Below the pieces are notes generated by a model, which worked only from the letters and a program-made list of their open reading frames with translations, was not told the DNA's origin and did no database searches. 64,000 nucleotides of DNA from Lasiodiplodia sp. COLG20. Lineage: Eukaryota > Ascomycota > Dothideomycetes > Botryosphaeriales > Botryosphaeriaceae. Below are positions 34,447 through 47,030 of this stretch, piece after piece. Location of the stretch: NCBI GenBank assembly GCA_009801085.1, contig VNWV01000022.1:1-64000 (forward strand), in the 5' to 3' direction. How positions within the stretch are numbered: position 1 is the stretch's first letter; every line of letters starts with the position of its first letter. The position numbers and the translations under genes are program-made.

Positions 34447-34949
34447 ATTTTTATTCTTCGAATTACAGAACTGATGCTGGCCGAGCAAATCAAGTCGCTT
34501 GCAGCAGGTCCACATCATGCATGTGCTATGGAGCTTGGCAGACAACGCATTGCATTCCGTTCTTGACCATGATTGGAAGCCCTGTCCATTATTTCGCCCC
34601 CACCTTAGCCTTGCTTAGGCCGCGGTCGCTCAAGTGTAAACTCGTTCCTCCACCCGTCATCGCAACCTTTTGTCTCTGCCGTACTGTACTTACTCCCCGT
34701 GCATCCCTTCGTATACGCGGTAGATACGAACATAACTCTCTGGATTGTCGTGGTTACGATTATTTCCGCATCAGTCGTTATCTTTGCGCCCAGAATCAAC
34801 TTTAGGCAGCGACCGACTCAGCCTTGCGTGGCTGAGTACACCAAATCACCCAAACTCGATCGAGAATCAACTGAAAGAGACCAAAGACAGGCTCAAGCCT
34901 TGTCACCTCTGTTTACAACACGCCAGAAGAACATCACCATCAATTCCAC
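34447..34949. other. Intergenic, promoter side of the NLR gene
   Basis: No gene recognised; short frames only. Confidence 0.4.
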
Positions 34950-37900
34950 ATGCCTGACGAGTCCAGCCACTCGCATTCAGGGTCAATATGCAAGACAGTC
35001 TTTCGCGTCCGAGGAATTCCAGCAGACCATGGTGGCCATCCAATTACCATCCCGGACGTTGAACAGTTGATTCGGAGAGCCTTCTCAGTTGAGCTGGAAA
35101 TCGATATTCTAGTGGAGTCCTTTGCCGACAGCCCTGACATACGATATGAAGAGGCCCACAAAGAGCTGACCAGTCCTCACGAAAAAGTTGCCACAATAAA
35201 ATTCTCAGCGACACCGCATTTTGTGGCGCAAAGTTTCAATGAAGTCACGGCTCAGCCTTTCGATTGTGATTGTAGTAGTGAGTATGAAAATCCTCGGAAG
35301 ATCTTCCTTACTCTTGATAGCCATTTCCACGGTATTACCCCGCTGTACACTCCGAAATCTAGAGACCATCTTGTCGAGTACGTATCCCTATCCCCGTGTT
35401 TCACATCTACTAAAAGGGAGTTTTCCAAAGCGTTATTGCGATATCTGGGCTTAATGGACATGCCTTTGGCTCGTTCAAGGCAAAGGAGAGCCCTTTCATG
35501 TGGCTAAGAGATGATCTGCCACATTCCTTCCCAGGAGCCCGAATCTAGACCTACGGATTTGACTCAAAGCTTGTCGGTAGCAAATCATACCAAACTCTCT
35601 CAGATCTTGGCATCAAATTTGCGAATATACTCCGAATAGAACGATCTGAAACTAGGGTAGGGGGTGATACCTTTATGTCCCAATTTTGGTTCCTTTTACT
35701 AAGTACTTAGCAGACCCGAAGAGCACCTCGCCCCTTAATTTTCATTGGCCACAGCCTTGGAGGGCTTATAGTTCAACAGGTTTGGTGCAAATTCCGAGAG
35801 ATTCAAATACGTCACTTATTCCGCACAGGCACTTTGCACGATTGCAGAATCCCTCAATGAACGAAATAATTTTATCCTTCGGTGTGTATACGGCATTCTG
35901 CTTTTTGGTGTTCCGAACCAAGGAATGGCCATTGAGTCGTTGCTTCCAATGGTCCAAGGCCAACCGAACGAAGACTTTGTGCGCTCCCTTGGTCCAGATC
36001 AGCCAGCCATGCGCTATCTGACCGAGAAATTCTCGAAACTTATAGAGGAATGGCAAAACATGCGGATCATGTCTTTTTATGAGACCATGGAATCTCCAAC
36101 TGCGGTTCAGGTATTAAACGAAATTCTCTTGATTTTACCTCCAAGATATACTGAGAACTTTTCCATAGGTGAATGGGAAATGGTCCATGTCGGGTCCTTC
36201 CGCTCGCCTTGTGGGTATTTCTTCTGCCACCCACGGCCGATCATGGGAGACTGTCACTGGACAACAATACGTTCACCCAATCAACAGAAACCATTCAGAC
36301 CTGGTCAAATTCAGGCCCCATGATACGGACTATATGGAAGCTGTGTTACCATTTTTGAGGAGGAGTATAGAAGGCGTTCGTACAGGTTAGTTCACGAGGT
36401 TTTCCATAGCCAAGATCAATCGCTGATGTGTTACAGATTGGCCGCTATCAAACGAACATATAGAGTGTCTTCAGTCCTTCTCATTCCTTGAACAGAAATT
36501 CCGCCCTGACCAAATCGCCGACGCTGAGCAGAACACATGTACCTGGATCTTGAACAACTCAGCATATACAAAATGGCTTAGTGGGCGTGGCGGCCTGCTC
36601 TGGATTGAAGGAAGCCCAGGAGTGGGGAAATCGACTGTAATGAAGTTCATTGCCAAAGAACTGGAAAAAGGTGCCACGGAACGCGATGCACTCATCTTGT
36701 CTTTCTTCTTCCATGGCCGTGGAGGAGAGCTCCAGAAGACTCCTATGGGCTTGTACCGCTCACTTCTGAACCAGCTACTTCGCTTCGTACCTGATGCTCT
36801 TTCTGAAATTACCGTAGTATTTCGGGAACGATGCACAAGAATGGGAGCACATGGCACGGGGTGGTCCTGGGGGCCGGGTGAACTTGAAGGATTCTTGAAA
36901 CAGTATCTGCTCGACGCGGCGGGCACACGGCATATCATCGTTCTCGTGGACGCACTGGATGAGTGTGGCTCCCAATCTGCCAGAAGCCTGAAGAAGATGT
37001 TTAATTCCGTCGCCTCTGATGGGACTCAGTCAGAACATGGCCTCAAAATTTGTTTCTCTTGCAGATACTATCCGAACCTGAGGCCAGCTACAATCACAGA
37101 TGAGGACACCATTGCCATAGAGGAAGAGAACAGCGCAGATATTGCCACCGTTGTCAGTTCCAGGCTTTCGGAGATGAGCCTTGTAAAGAGATCCGTTATA
37201 AAGCCCAGCATCATCGGTCGAGCACGTGGAGTCTTCCAATGGGTTATTATCGTATGTGCGATGATGTTAGAGCTGGATGAAGAGGGGGCTTCGCTGCAAA
37301 AGCTACAAAGTCAGCTTCAACAACTGCCGCAGGACTTAAACGACTTGTACAGTTCTCTCCTCGAACCGCTGAGTGGAGAAGAGCTGTCTCATGCCATTCG
37401 ACTCTTTCTTTGGCTTTCCTTCGCACAGAGGCCGCTACGAATATCCGAAGTGCGGTATATCTTAGTCCACGGTCCAGAAAGCACCGAAACATCAATTCAA
37501 GCCCTCCACACATCCGAACACTTTAGGGACGATACGAAAGATGTAGTCAAGGCCGTCAAAACACTCAGTAAAGGTCTCGCGGAAGTCAAGCAGGGATGGG
37601 TAGACTCTCTAGGGTCTGTTGAGACTATCGCCCAGTTGATTCATCATTCCGTGTTGGAATATCTCTTTCGGTATTGGTTGACGAAGTTTCTTCCAGCCGG
37701 GTTCCTAAATGCAGCAGGATATGCGCACTTTGCTCTGTCCAGATCATGCATTCGGTATTTATCGCTGAAGGAAGTTCGAGACTATGCGGAAGACGGCTCT
37801 CTTGAAGAACAGGATCTTCAGCGTGAGGACAAGTTTCAGCTGGTTGCATATGCTCTAACCTATCTCAGTTACCATCTGGAAGGTGCAGAGGCAGGAAATA

Positions 37901-39039
37901 TCCCTCAGTCCGATTTGATCGAGTTGTTCACTTGGCCAGTAGCAGCGAAGTGGTTGATTTTCGTTGCACTAAGCAAAAGGTGTCCAGAATTCGAGTTGAA
38001 CAGCGCCGACATCCCGAAAGGATTTCTGGATTTACTAGCCAGCCTTCCAATAAACACAGCATTGGATATTCTCATACGAGATGGTGGAGCAGCAGCAGCA
38101 GCTCCAATCGATTTCAGTCAAGTAATGTCATATGAACAGGGCAAATCACGATACAAACAACATTTCGGTGATGCAGAGCGTCTCAATATCAACATTCAAG
38201 ACTCCCGAGGAAGAGTTACTCTTCACTACGCCATGACGAGGGACCGTCTTGCATCAGTGGAAGATGTGAATGGAAAAACTCCATTTGACTATTCTTTCCA
38301 GGGAAACCGGCGTGAAATAGTCTCAAGGCTTATCGCATCAGAAGCTTTCGATACCACTGTCTTTCAAAACGCCGTCAAACCTACAATGTTCCAATTTGTT
38401 ATCGAAAACAGTCGCATTGAGATGGTCGAAGCGCTTCTGAGACAGTCCAAGGTGCCGCTTGATGTCAGGGATAACAAAGGACGCACCCTTCTTCACTTCG
38501 CCGTGTGTGAAGGCTCGACATCCCTGGTTGAGACGCTACTTAAGAGGGGAGATGTGGATGTAAATGCCACAGACGACCGCAACGAGACAGCACTTCATAT
38601 AACAGCATATTCTCGAGAATATTCCCACATCTACACGTTATTGGAACTGGAGGCTACCGATCCAAACATCGAGAATGAATACGGAGACACTCCACTCAAG
38701 CTATCGATTCGAGAGACGAATGTGCAGGCGGTGGAAGCGATACTTTCCTCACAACGGATCAACCCAAACATGGAGCCGCCACCGCTCATCTTGGCGCTGC
38801 AGGTTGCCGTCCACGAACTTAGTTATCCATGGAAAAACGACTCAAGTGACTTCATCAAGATGTTTCAAGTTTTGATGAGATCGGGTCGCATAGATCCCAA
38901 TCAGACAGATAGTTGTCAAGGGATGAACGCTATGGTTCTTGCTCATGAGGCATATGGAAATTACATAGCAGCCGAGTCCTATTTACAGGAGATCCTCCTT
39001 TTGCTTCTGGGCGATTTAAGGGTGGGATATCGGTTCTGA
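34950..39039 (+). CDS. NLR-like protein: alpha/beta hydrolase, NACHT, ankyrin; one internal stop
   Basis: Six exons, 34950-35377, 35431-35656, 35711-35779, 35829-36110, 36169-36385 and 36437-39039 (1274 codons). After a ~140-residue N-terminal region comes an alpha/beta hydrolase (PGAP1/DUF676-like) domain: AISGLNGHAFGSF, MWLRDDLPHSFPGARI, the nucleophile elbow FIGHSLGGLIVQQ, YGILLFGVPNQGM, and the family's linker INRNHSDLVKF. Next is NACHT with P-loop EGSPGVGKST (~residues 465-474) and Walker B IIVLVDALDECG, a winged-helix region, and at least four ankyrin repeats (KGRTLLHFAVCEGS, NETALHITAYSRE, YGDTPLKLSIRE). Such STAND proteins act in fungal incompatibility or immunity. A TAG at 35546-35548 (codon 182, within ARI*TYGFDS) breaks the hydrolase domain; no intron removes it. 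Either the gene is a recent pseudogene, or the downstream NACHT-ANK part is used. Confidence 0.85.
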
Positions 39040-39441
39040 GGGCTCCCATTTAGGCTCACTTCATTGGGGGTCTATCTCTATCCGTCAAAATTACTGGTCG
39101 ACAGATTGAATGAACTTTGGGTTTCCTGATGACATTTAGCTATTCATCAATTGGTCACCGTAGCCAGTCTATGCGTTGAGCTAGACAAATGGGTTTTGCT
39201 GAGAAACATAACGCTTGAAACAAGAACAGACTTTCGGCTACACTATGGGGATGCAGTAATATCTGTAATTCTAGAATGCATAATGGCGTGTGAATTACGA
39301 ATAGTAGATACAGATCCGACCCCATCAAGAGCTACCTAGTGCATACTTCCAATTCGGCTCCAAGAAAGTCCAAAGTCACGGGCATCTTTACAGTGACGGA
39401 CCACAGTAATATCACCAACATATTGAAAGACGTCGCGCGTC
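39040..39441. other. Convergent intergenic region
   Basis: Nothing recognised; the 3' ends of the NLR gene and the GFA-domain gene face each other here. Confidence 0.4.
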
Positions 39442-40024
39442 TCATTCCCTACCAATAACATTCCCCTGTTCCTGCCTCACCCCCTGCGCTCCAGTAAGCC
39501 ATCCCACACGATCCTTGACAAACTGCTCAACCTGCGGCTTCAACTTGGTTTCGTGAAGTGAAAAGTCATCGACAGTCCCAATGCGAAGAATGCTCATGGT
39601 GGGGAAGCCCGAACTCTTGCGATACATGAGGGTGCCGCAAGTGGAGCAGAAGTAGTTGGTCATTTTGTTGCCAGAGTCGACCGTCTTAGACTGACCCCAG
39701 CTGGACAGGTTCTCCTGGCCACGCACATGCGTGAGGTAGGCGTCATCGATGGTGAAGTTCGAAGCGAACATGGAGGCGGAAACCTTGTGGCAGTCGTAGC
39801 AGTTGCAGACGAACGAGTTGACAAGACCTGGGCCGTGGGTTGGCTGGGAACAGAGTCAGCGAGTGAGAACTAAGTAGAAGCGAGAGAACGGAACACACGA
39901 ATTTCAGCTGCACAGCGCCGCAGAAGCAGGTAGCTGTTGCCTCATCCTCGGTAGACCATCCATCGTTAGCGCTGCCGGCAAGAGGAAGGAACGGCTTGGA
40001 TTTGTCGGCGGTGGAGAAGGCCAT
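39442..40024 (-). CDS. GFA-domain zinc protein (CENP-V/GFA family)
   Basis: Two exons, 40024-39899 and 39843-39442, with a 55-bp intron, give 175 residues. The GFA fold (PF04828) is shown by its zinc ligands in order: CFCGAVQLKF, CNCYDCHK and CSTCGTLMY, followed by SILRIGTVDDF. The family is named for a glutathione-dependent formaldehyde-activating activity that is doubtful for most members; fungal paralogues are numerous and mostly uncharacterised. The ATG at 40024 is preferred over one at 40075 because it gives a normal-length N terminus. It sits between two NLR genes, with no evident functional tie. Confidence 0.88.
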
Positions 40025-40644
40025 TGTTGGTTTTCGCGTTTTTGTCGAGTGCGATGGTAGCTTTGTGGTTGTCAATGAAACGAAGACGTAGTGAGTTTGA
40101 TGCTGGAGTACGATTTGTGGCTGTCATCAGACGCACACATTTATATTGGCCGAAAAGACAAGAACTACATGTTCACCTACGATGCTAAGTAATCTCATCC
40201 TTCGTGAGTAAGCGGCGTTAAAGTCATCACCATTGTCATCATGAGCGCTATTACATATCAGGGCATTTGCAGATCATGACGGTGCTGATTGGTCTGATAA
40301 CAGATGAGGGCGACATCCCGGCCAGTACCCCGCATTAACGGGTGCAATCTGGGCGGCAACGAGCACTGACTGTCTTCCCCACCTTGAAAGTGGTTGCCTC
40401 ACGTCAGCCGCAGCACCGATCACTAATACAGGATAACACTTCAAGTCATCTTTGTTGGAGGAATGATGCGGGGCTGCATGGTTTGGAGCAGTTGAGTAAT
40501 CGTTTCTACTATCATACACAACAGAGGCGAGAAACGAAGGGAACAGTGTGGAAAGCTACACGTCACTTGCGGTGGTTTCAATTCATCGTCGCATTCATCG
40601 CTACCTGACATGCGTGCCATCTGCCCTGCCACATCCCCGGATAG
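40025..40644. other. Intergenic, no gene recognised
   Basis: Holds the GFA gene's promoter and the 3' side of the small secreted-protein gene. Nothing else seen. Confidence 0.4.
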
Positions 40645-41040
40645 TCAACTCCTCTGGATACATCCCGGCCTTAGGATGGGCACTGATTCATAGTCAGTAT
40701 TTTCCACATGAAACTTGTCTCGATGACTTACGCAGTACGTCTGCACGGCAAATTTCAGTCAGTATTCTGGCCCACATCGCTAAAGGATAACACGGTGTAC
40801 TCACAATTCCAGAAGTGCTGCCGTAGGCATGATCACAGCCTTCATCAGGCACATCGCAGTTCTTCAAGAATCCCGATTGGCCCTAAGGCACTCAGCTTCT
40901 GCAGTTCTCTCCTGTTACGAGGTACGTACCTGCTCGTTTGTGCACGGGATGTTGATTTCGGTATCGGGGTAGACATCGATGTAGCAAGTGGCCGAGGCAA
41001 GGCCAATGACGGCGAAAAGAGAGAGGAGTTGAAATCTCAT
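40645..41040 (-). CDS. Small secreted Cys-rich protein (candidate effector)
   Basis: A small multi-exon gene: 41040-40930, 40861-40805 and 40740-40645, with introns of 68 and 64 bp that have good donors (GTACGT, GTGAGT). The product begins with a signal peptide (MRFQLLSLFAVIGLASA) cut before TCYID. The mature part is short and Cys-rich: CYID, PCTNEQ, NCDVPDEGC, TYC, and GCIQRS. Read through, it has 87 residues and six cysteines after cleavage. A further donor right after TYC (GTAAGT) and an acceptor before AGGAGTTGA would give a 61-residue form with five cysteines. I recognise no family. Size, signal peptide and cysteines fit a secreted effector or antimicrobial-type protein, which is an inference. 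Confidence 0.5.
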
Positions 41041-42030
41041 GATGTTTGTGGAAGCGAAAGCAGCGATGAGCAATCTGGCGATATTGTATATCCAAAGCAC
41101 GCAACCTGCACATTAAATACCTGCTTCGAAGCTTTGATCAAGCTCTCGATTTACTTGGCAACTTTGTTTCTCCTCATGCCATGAGATCTTCGATACGGGT
41201 TGCATGCGGCGACACGTTTCCTGGAAGGGAACTTCGGAACGAACAGTGACCAGGATCGCGAACACTAGATAGAATTCCGTAGGAGATCGTTGGGAGAAAT
41301 GCCGCACTACTTATCTATTGTTCTCACATGGAAACATGAAAACCTCAGTTACCAGCGGAATGCTACTTATACAGCATGAGAGACGGCTCTTTTCCCTTTT
41401 CATTTTCATTGCGGGAATGGAAAAATCTAGGGCAAAGCAATGCACCGAGAGATCTACGTCAGAATCTACGAAAGGCGGTGGAGGATGGTCTAGCCGTGAT
41501 GTGTTTCATGTTGAAAAAAATACGAGGTGCACCACGTTCTTGGAAGGTACCTGAAAGCTATTGCCAAGGAATAAAGCAACTAAGCTTTACCACTTGCCTC
41601 TTACTCCCATTCACTGTGGGGGAAGTCATACGAATGAGGAATCCACTTTTCTCAACTGACAACGATCGACAGCAATTGCATTGACAAGAGTGGCCAATGA
41701 AACGGAATAATAGCAGCCGGGGACTGCTCCGGATCATGCGACGGTCCGAACTTCCGGGCCGGTAAGGACAACCGCAGCCGATAGTTGGTCCGATGCTTAA
41801 TCCGAGATCACCATGCGTCTTTCCATTCAACCTAACGAGCCCGACTTCGGCCACATCTGCAGAGAGCAGACACACGTAACTCAGAGAGTTTTAACTTTGT
41901 TGGACAAGAAAAAGTACGATGCCGTACTTCTGCCAGTGCTGGCCAATGACCTTCATATTGTCTGACAATCTTGTATTGATGCATGACACGGCTGATTATA
42001 TTGAAGAATGCACCAGTACATAAATGGCGA
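41041..42030. other. Intergenic, no gene recognised
   Basis: About 1 kb between the small secreted-protein gene and the NLR end; only short frames without domains. Confidence 0.4.
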
Positions 42031-45000
42031 CTAAATAACACGACCGCCAACACACGCTCCACGCGAGAGATACTGTTTCAGAAGCTCTTCTGCTTCAGAT
42101 ACCATGCCGGCCTTCTCCTCCGTGAGAGACGGTCCGCGATGAAATTCCATAGCGCTTTCGAGGTCATCCCTGTCAGTGTCGTTCCCGGTGCCAAGATCCG
42201 GCCGGCGAAGAAGAGCACGCATTGCCGCGACGTCGAGACTCCAAAGCGCCATGTAAAACAGTGTTCTGTTACTGGTATCCCTACAGTTAATGTTGATACC
42301 CGGCTCCTCTATCAATGCCTGCACAAGCTCTGGATGCCTTTCGGAGTAGCGCATCGCCAAAACCAATAGTGTCGTGCCACCTCTCGGGGCCTTGTTAGCC
42401 CCACGGATGAATCTGGCACGCCGATCCTGTTTCTGGCTGGACTTTGTCTCCTGAAGGAAGCGTATCACGAGCGGAGACACAGTTTCAAGAAAGGCTAACG
42501 TGGTCATCCCGGCGTAGTCAAGTGGCGTCAGTCCGGCATTGTCGGGGATGTCAACGAGAGTGTCTGGGTGCTTCAGTAGCTCCTCTACAAAGCTACCCTG
42601 GTGGTCATGTTCGGCAGCATGAGAAAGAGGAGTGCGCCCATCCGCATCAACAACGTTTGGATTTGTTGCAGGGTGGCTGATCATGGTTTCCACGGTTTGG
42701 TAATGGTCGAAGACGGCGTAGAAGAGGGCCGTTCTGCCTGTTTCGTCCACCATGTTGGGGTCTGTCATTTCGTGGCTCAAAACTGTTTTCATTCCCCACG
42801 GCCTTGAGGATTCGGCCTTGTGGATCAAGATTGTCCGTGCTCTCTTATCCTGAATGTTTGGGTTTGTTTTCGGGTGTCGTATGAGCTTGGTGAAAGGCGA
42901 TATTTCCGTAGAGTCTATGTCCCAGGCATACCAGAGTGCAGTCCGTCCTTTTCTGTCCTGGATATTTGGGTCGATTCCTTCGGCGTCGATAAGTGCATCA
43001 AAACCGCGCCCCCTGTCCTGGGCGGCATACGAAAGAGCAGTTCGGCCAGAGTGATCTCTGTGGTTCAAGGCTACGTCTTGACCGCTCTTCAGTAAGCATT
43101 CGATGGCTTCGCTTCGCATCCCACTTTTCTCTGCTGCCCAGATGAGCGGCGTTCTCCCATCATTGTCCGGAAGGTTGACTGGAAGGCCCAAATTATTGAT
43201 GAGCATGCTCAGGACTTCCATCCTGTTCCAAGGTCCCTCGACAGCATGCGACACTAAGCATCGGCCGTTGGGGTCTCTCATGTCCAGCTCGTTGCCAAGA
43301 CGTTCCATCAGGAGAGAAAAGACACCAACATCTCCCGACCGCGTCGCATGCGTCAGCAATGTCCAGCCCTTTTTGTCCTTATCGTTGAGTCCAACATCTA
43401 TGTCAAGCTGGAGCAGGCGACCGATTATGTGTTTGAATGGGGAATCCTCGTCGCCGTGGGCTCCACAGGCTCTCTCGACTGCCAAAGCCAAAGCCGTGCA
43501 ACCAGACCTATCCCGAATTCCTGGATCGACCTTGCCGGAATCCAGAAGGATGTCAAAAATACGGGCCCGTCCCATGAATGCAGCAAAGGCAAGCGTTGTC
43601 CTTCTGTCGTCATTGAATACCTGAGGGTCGACGTCAGGGCGTGCGAGAAGTAGCTCAATGAGCTCTGGCATGTCTTGTTTGATGCCGTCGAACAAATGGT
43701 AAGGCGAGGGTGAGAAGTCGCTCCGTCCGACCACAAAACTTGCTGCCTCGATGGACTTTTTCTCGATGGCTTCGTTCATCACCCGATTAAGTATATTTTG
43801 CCGGTATTCCCCAGCCAGATCAACAATGTTGAATGCAGCCTCTACGGCTTTGTAGTTGACATTATTTGCCGCGTGCCATATTGCGCCAGTTACGGAGGTC
43901 AACCCTGAATATTCAAGTCTTCCGGTTCGCTGGACAAACTTCACCAGGATCCTGAATGTTTCAATCTCGTTGCGATCGATGGCAAGTTGCATTGCTGTCT
44001 TCAGCGTCCTGTCCATCCACTGGCCAACTCGGTTCACCTGCTTCGCCAGAAAGAGGTCCAGGGTTTGATCCAGCCCGAAGAGAGTAAGAATTCCGATTGG
44101 TAGATGCCATGCGAAAGAGTAGGAGTATCCGCTCGGGTCCTTTAGGCCTTCGAACACCGCATTCTGTATTCGTATGAGAGCTTTCCTATGGTCCAGAAGG
44201 TGCAGTGCCATTTTCTGGACATCAGGATCATTTCGCACCTCGTGCGCATGGTTCCCCCAGAAGTGTAGTGCATAGTCTGCAAGTGGCCATACACGGAAAT
44301 AACGCCTATAAGAAAGCAGCCCCGTCAGTAGATGTTCCCTGGCAAATTAAAAACCAACTTACTCTCGTTCGTCCATGTCGTCCCAAACGTCATGGCAAAA
44401 TACATCTTCCGGTTCTTCCATCTGAAGATATTTCATGCATCCCATGGCCATGGCCTTCTCCCCAGGCTCCATCCACCCACTCGCGTTGGCCCTAAAGTAG
44501 TTGAATGCGCTCTTGTGTAGCAAACGAAGCTTCCCGGTCTCAGCGTCCACCGACACAAGCCCAGCACAAGATGATATCACGTCATCAATGTGCGGCACCT
44601 CTCCGTTTGACCACGCAGTACCACCTTCGTTAAAGGCTAGAGCATGCAGTACTTCGGCGACAAGGAGAGGGCGCTTCGCCCGAACGATCCACGCAATGGC
44701 CCTTTGAGCGAGTGTTTTCCGGTTGGCAGGTTGGTTGTTGATATGATCAATGGCCATACCAAATACTGCATCCAGAGTATCTCCCTCCATGGAGTCGTGC
44801 AGCCCGTCGATTATATCCTTCATCGTTCTTGTATCTCCGGCCGCGGCAAGATAGTCTAGGCACAGTTTCGTAGCGAGAAAACTGCCAAGTGTCAGCGAGC
44901 ATCTATACATGAACAAAGTGGAGACCCACTTTCCCCCATAAAGAATTTCCACACTCCGTTGAAGATCTTGTTGTAGACCAGGGCTATCCGAGAAGTCGTG

Positions 45001-45816
45001 AGGAAGCTCAGCAATTCGATGACCACAATAGAGATCCAAGTCCTCTCTGTGGGGCGCGACCTCCATTGTGGAGTAACTCTCGAACACATCTTTAACCGAT
45101 ATCTCCGACTCACAGGAAACCATCACCCACAATTCCTGGCCCTTCTGCCACCCCGCCAGATCTGCCAGAAACTCCCCGCGCCTCTTCACCAGCTCTGGCT
45201 CATCTTCCAGCTCGTCCAACCCATCGACGACCAGAAACACGCGGCCAAATGCCGGCACCAAAGCGCCGACCAAGCTCGAGATCTCCGCAGCTGAGCGCTG
45301 GTCGTCGCGGACGAGCTGGGGCCAGCCATCGTAGACGAAGTCATCCGGGAACTCCTGCACCTCCTTGGCGAGTTCCAGGGCGATGGTCGCATACACGCGG
45401 TCCAGCGTTTGCACCTGGCGGTCCTGGTAGTCAAAGTACACGCCCACGACCGCCACGTTTTCATCATCGGCGAAGCGCTCTTTCAGAAACTCAACGGCAG
45501 CCGCCGCCGTAGTGGTTTTTCCCGCCCCCGCAGCGCCGGTGCAGAGCAGAGACTTGGCGGAGGAAGAGGACGGTCCGTCGAGCCAGTCGGTGAATGCGGA
45601 CGTTTCCGTGAGGAAGCGGGTGCCGGTTCCCGCGTGCCGCGCGGTTACGGCTGCGTCGTGTGCGCGCTGGAAGTCGAGGGGCAGCGGCTGCAGCCACTCC
45701 TCGATGGCTTCGGCGGACGGGTCTTCGACGGGCGTCTGCGACCTGTCGGAGCCGGAGCCGCAGACGGAACAAACCATTGTGGTATCTACGTGCTCAGATG
45801 TCAGGAGTGATGACAC
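42031..45816 (-). CDS. NLR-like NACHT-ankyrin protein
   Basis: Two exons, 45816-44363 and 44305-42031, joined over a 57-bp intron (GTAAGT donor, CTACTGAC branch, TATAG acceptor), give 1242 residues. After a short N terminus (EEWLQPLPLDFQRAHDAA, HAGTGTRFL), the NACHT domain has P-loop TGAAGAGKTTT (~residues 93-103) and Walker B VFLVVDGLDELED. Then come the winged-helix/superhelical region (AIAWIVRAKRPLLVAEVLHA, LLHKSAFNYF) and about a dozen ankyrin repeats with plain consensus (DRSGCTALALAVERACG, NDGRTPLIWAAEKSG, DHSGRTALSYAAQDRG, ETGRTALFYAVFDH). There is no N-terminal effector domain such as hydrolase, HET or HeLo, only ~45 residues before the conserved linker. Intact. An ATG at 45777 is an alternative start. 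Likely a non-self recognition or incompatibility receptor. Confidence 0.9.
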
Positions 45817-47030
45817 GATGGGGAATCGAGCAAAAGAGATGGCTTATGTTGATGATGTCGGTGGGATGCAGACTTCTGGCTGATTGAGCGGGCCGAGACG
45901 CTCGCTAATCTGGTCTCTTGTGTCCAGAAGCGCCTCCTCGAAATATTTAAGTTTTTGTATCCCCAGCTTGGACCATGGCTGCCTGGCGCGGAGTGGATGC
46001 CAAGGTAGCTCTCGACCTCCGTCTAACGATGGTCTTGTTTGAGCCGTCATCTGACTGGTTGAAGCTTCAGTAGGCTGCCTGGTACCTGCACGTTTTGGCT
46101 GTGCAAAGGGTAAGCACTAGGCAGCACTGCCGGCCTTGGAAGCTTTGACCTCCGCATTTTCTTCGGCTTCTATCCCTACTACATCGTCATCACAGTGCGC
46201 TCCCTCGTGAGTTCGAATTTAATAATTTTTAATGCAGAGATTTGGATCTATCGACTTTAGTAGAGGCTCTTTTGTTTATCTTCCGCGTTGTCTAATCCAT
46301 CGCTAATTAGTTCTGCTAATAAGAATGCATTTTACGTCTGACTAAAAAAGGACGGAAAGAATACTAGAATAGGATATATAAACGTTCTATTGTACAAATT
46401 ATGTTCAAAGGAGATAGTTGTAGCCCTGCGTCGTCTTCAAAGCCGCACGGGGTACAGACGCTAAGCCTGACTTGGTAGCTTCCCCGATCCACCTCAGGGA
46501 GCAAGGATTGTGTATTATTAATATGAACTTCGTGCTCCACATTACATCTCACGCGATGTATCAGCACCATCTACCAGTTCCTACACATGTCCATTAAGGC
46601 CAAGATAGAGCGCACCGCAGTAACGCCCGTTAAACGCTGTCCCTCATTCGCAATGTATCCAACGCTGAGTATCTCAGAATTCACAGACCGTTGCAAAAGT
46701 AGCGGTCTGTCTTCAAAATCACGTTGGTCCGTTTTTTGGCCGTCATGCTTACAAATAGTCACCTTATCCTCGGACGAAAAGCTACATGTATCTGTGCAGG
46801 AGAAAACTGGCATTGATAGCACTGCTGAAGGAAGTCATTCAAAAGGGACCTCTCGCCTTTCGAAATACATTTATTACACTTCAAACCTTCCACATTCGCT
46901 CAACTACTTTAGTGAGATTTGGAATACTTTTTGTTGCCGATTCGTTTAACACTGCTCATCCAGAGTCCTTGGAAAACGGCCAAAGAAAAGAAATCAATTT
47001 CAACACCGCAAGTTTGCAACAGCATCACCA
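45817..47030. other. Intergenic with an unassigned 83-codon minus-strand frame
   Basis: No complete gene. On the minus strand, 46822-46571 encodes a coherent-looking fragment (KVTICKHDGQKTDQRDFED, then SEILSVGYIANEGQRLTGVT, ending LMDMCRNW) that could be the last exon of an eroded secreted-protein gene; I do not recognise it. DNA near 46210-46390 is AT-rich. Confidence 0.35.
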
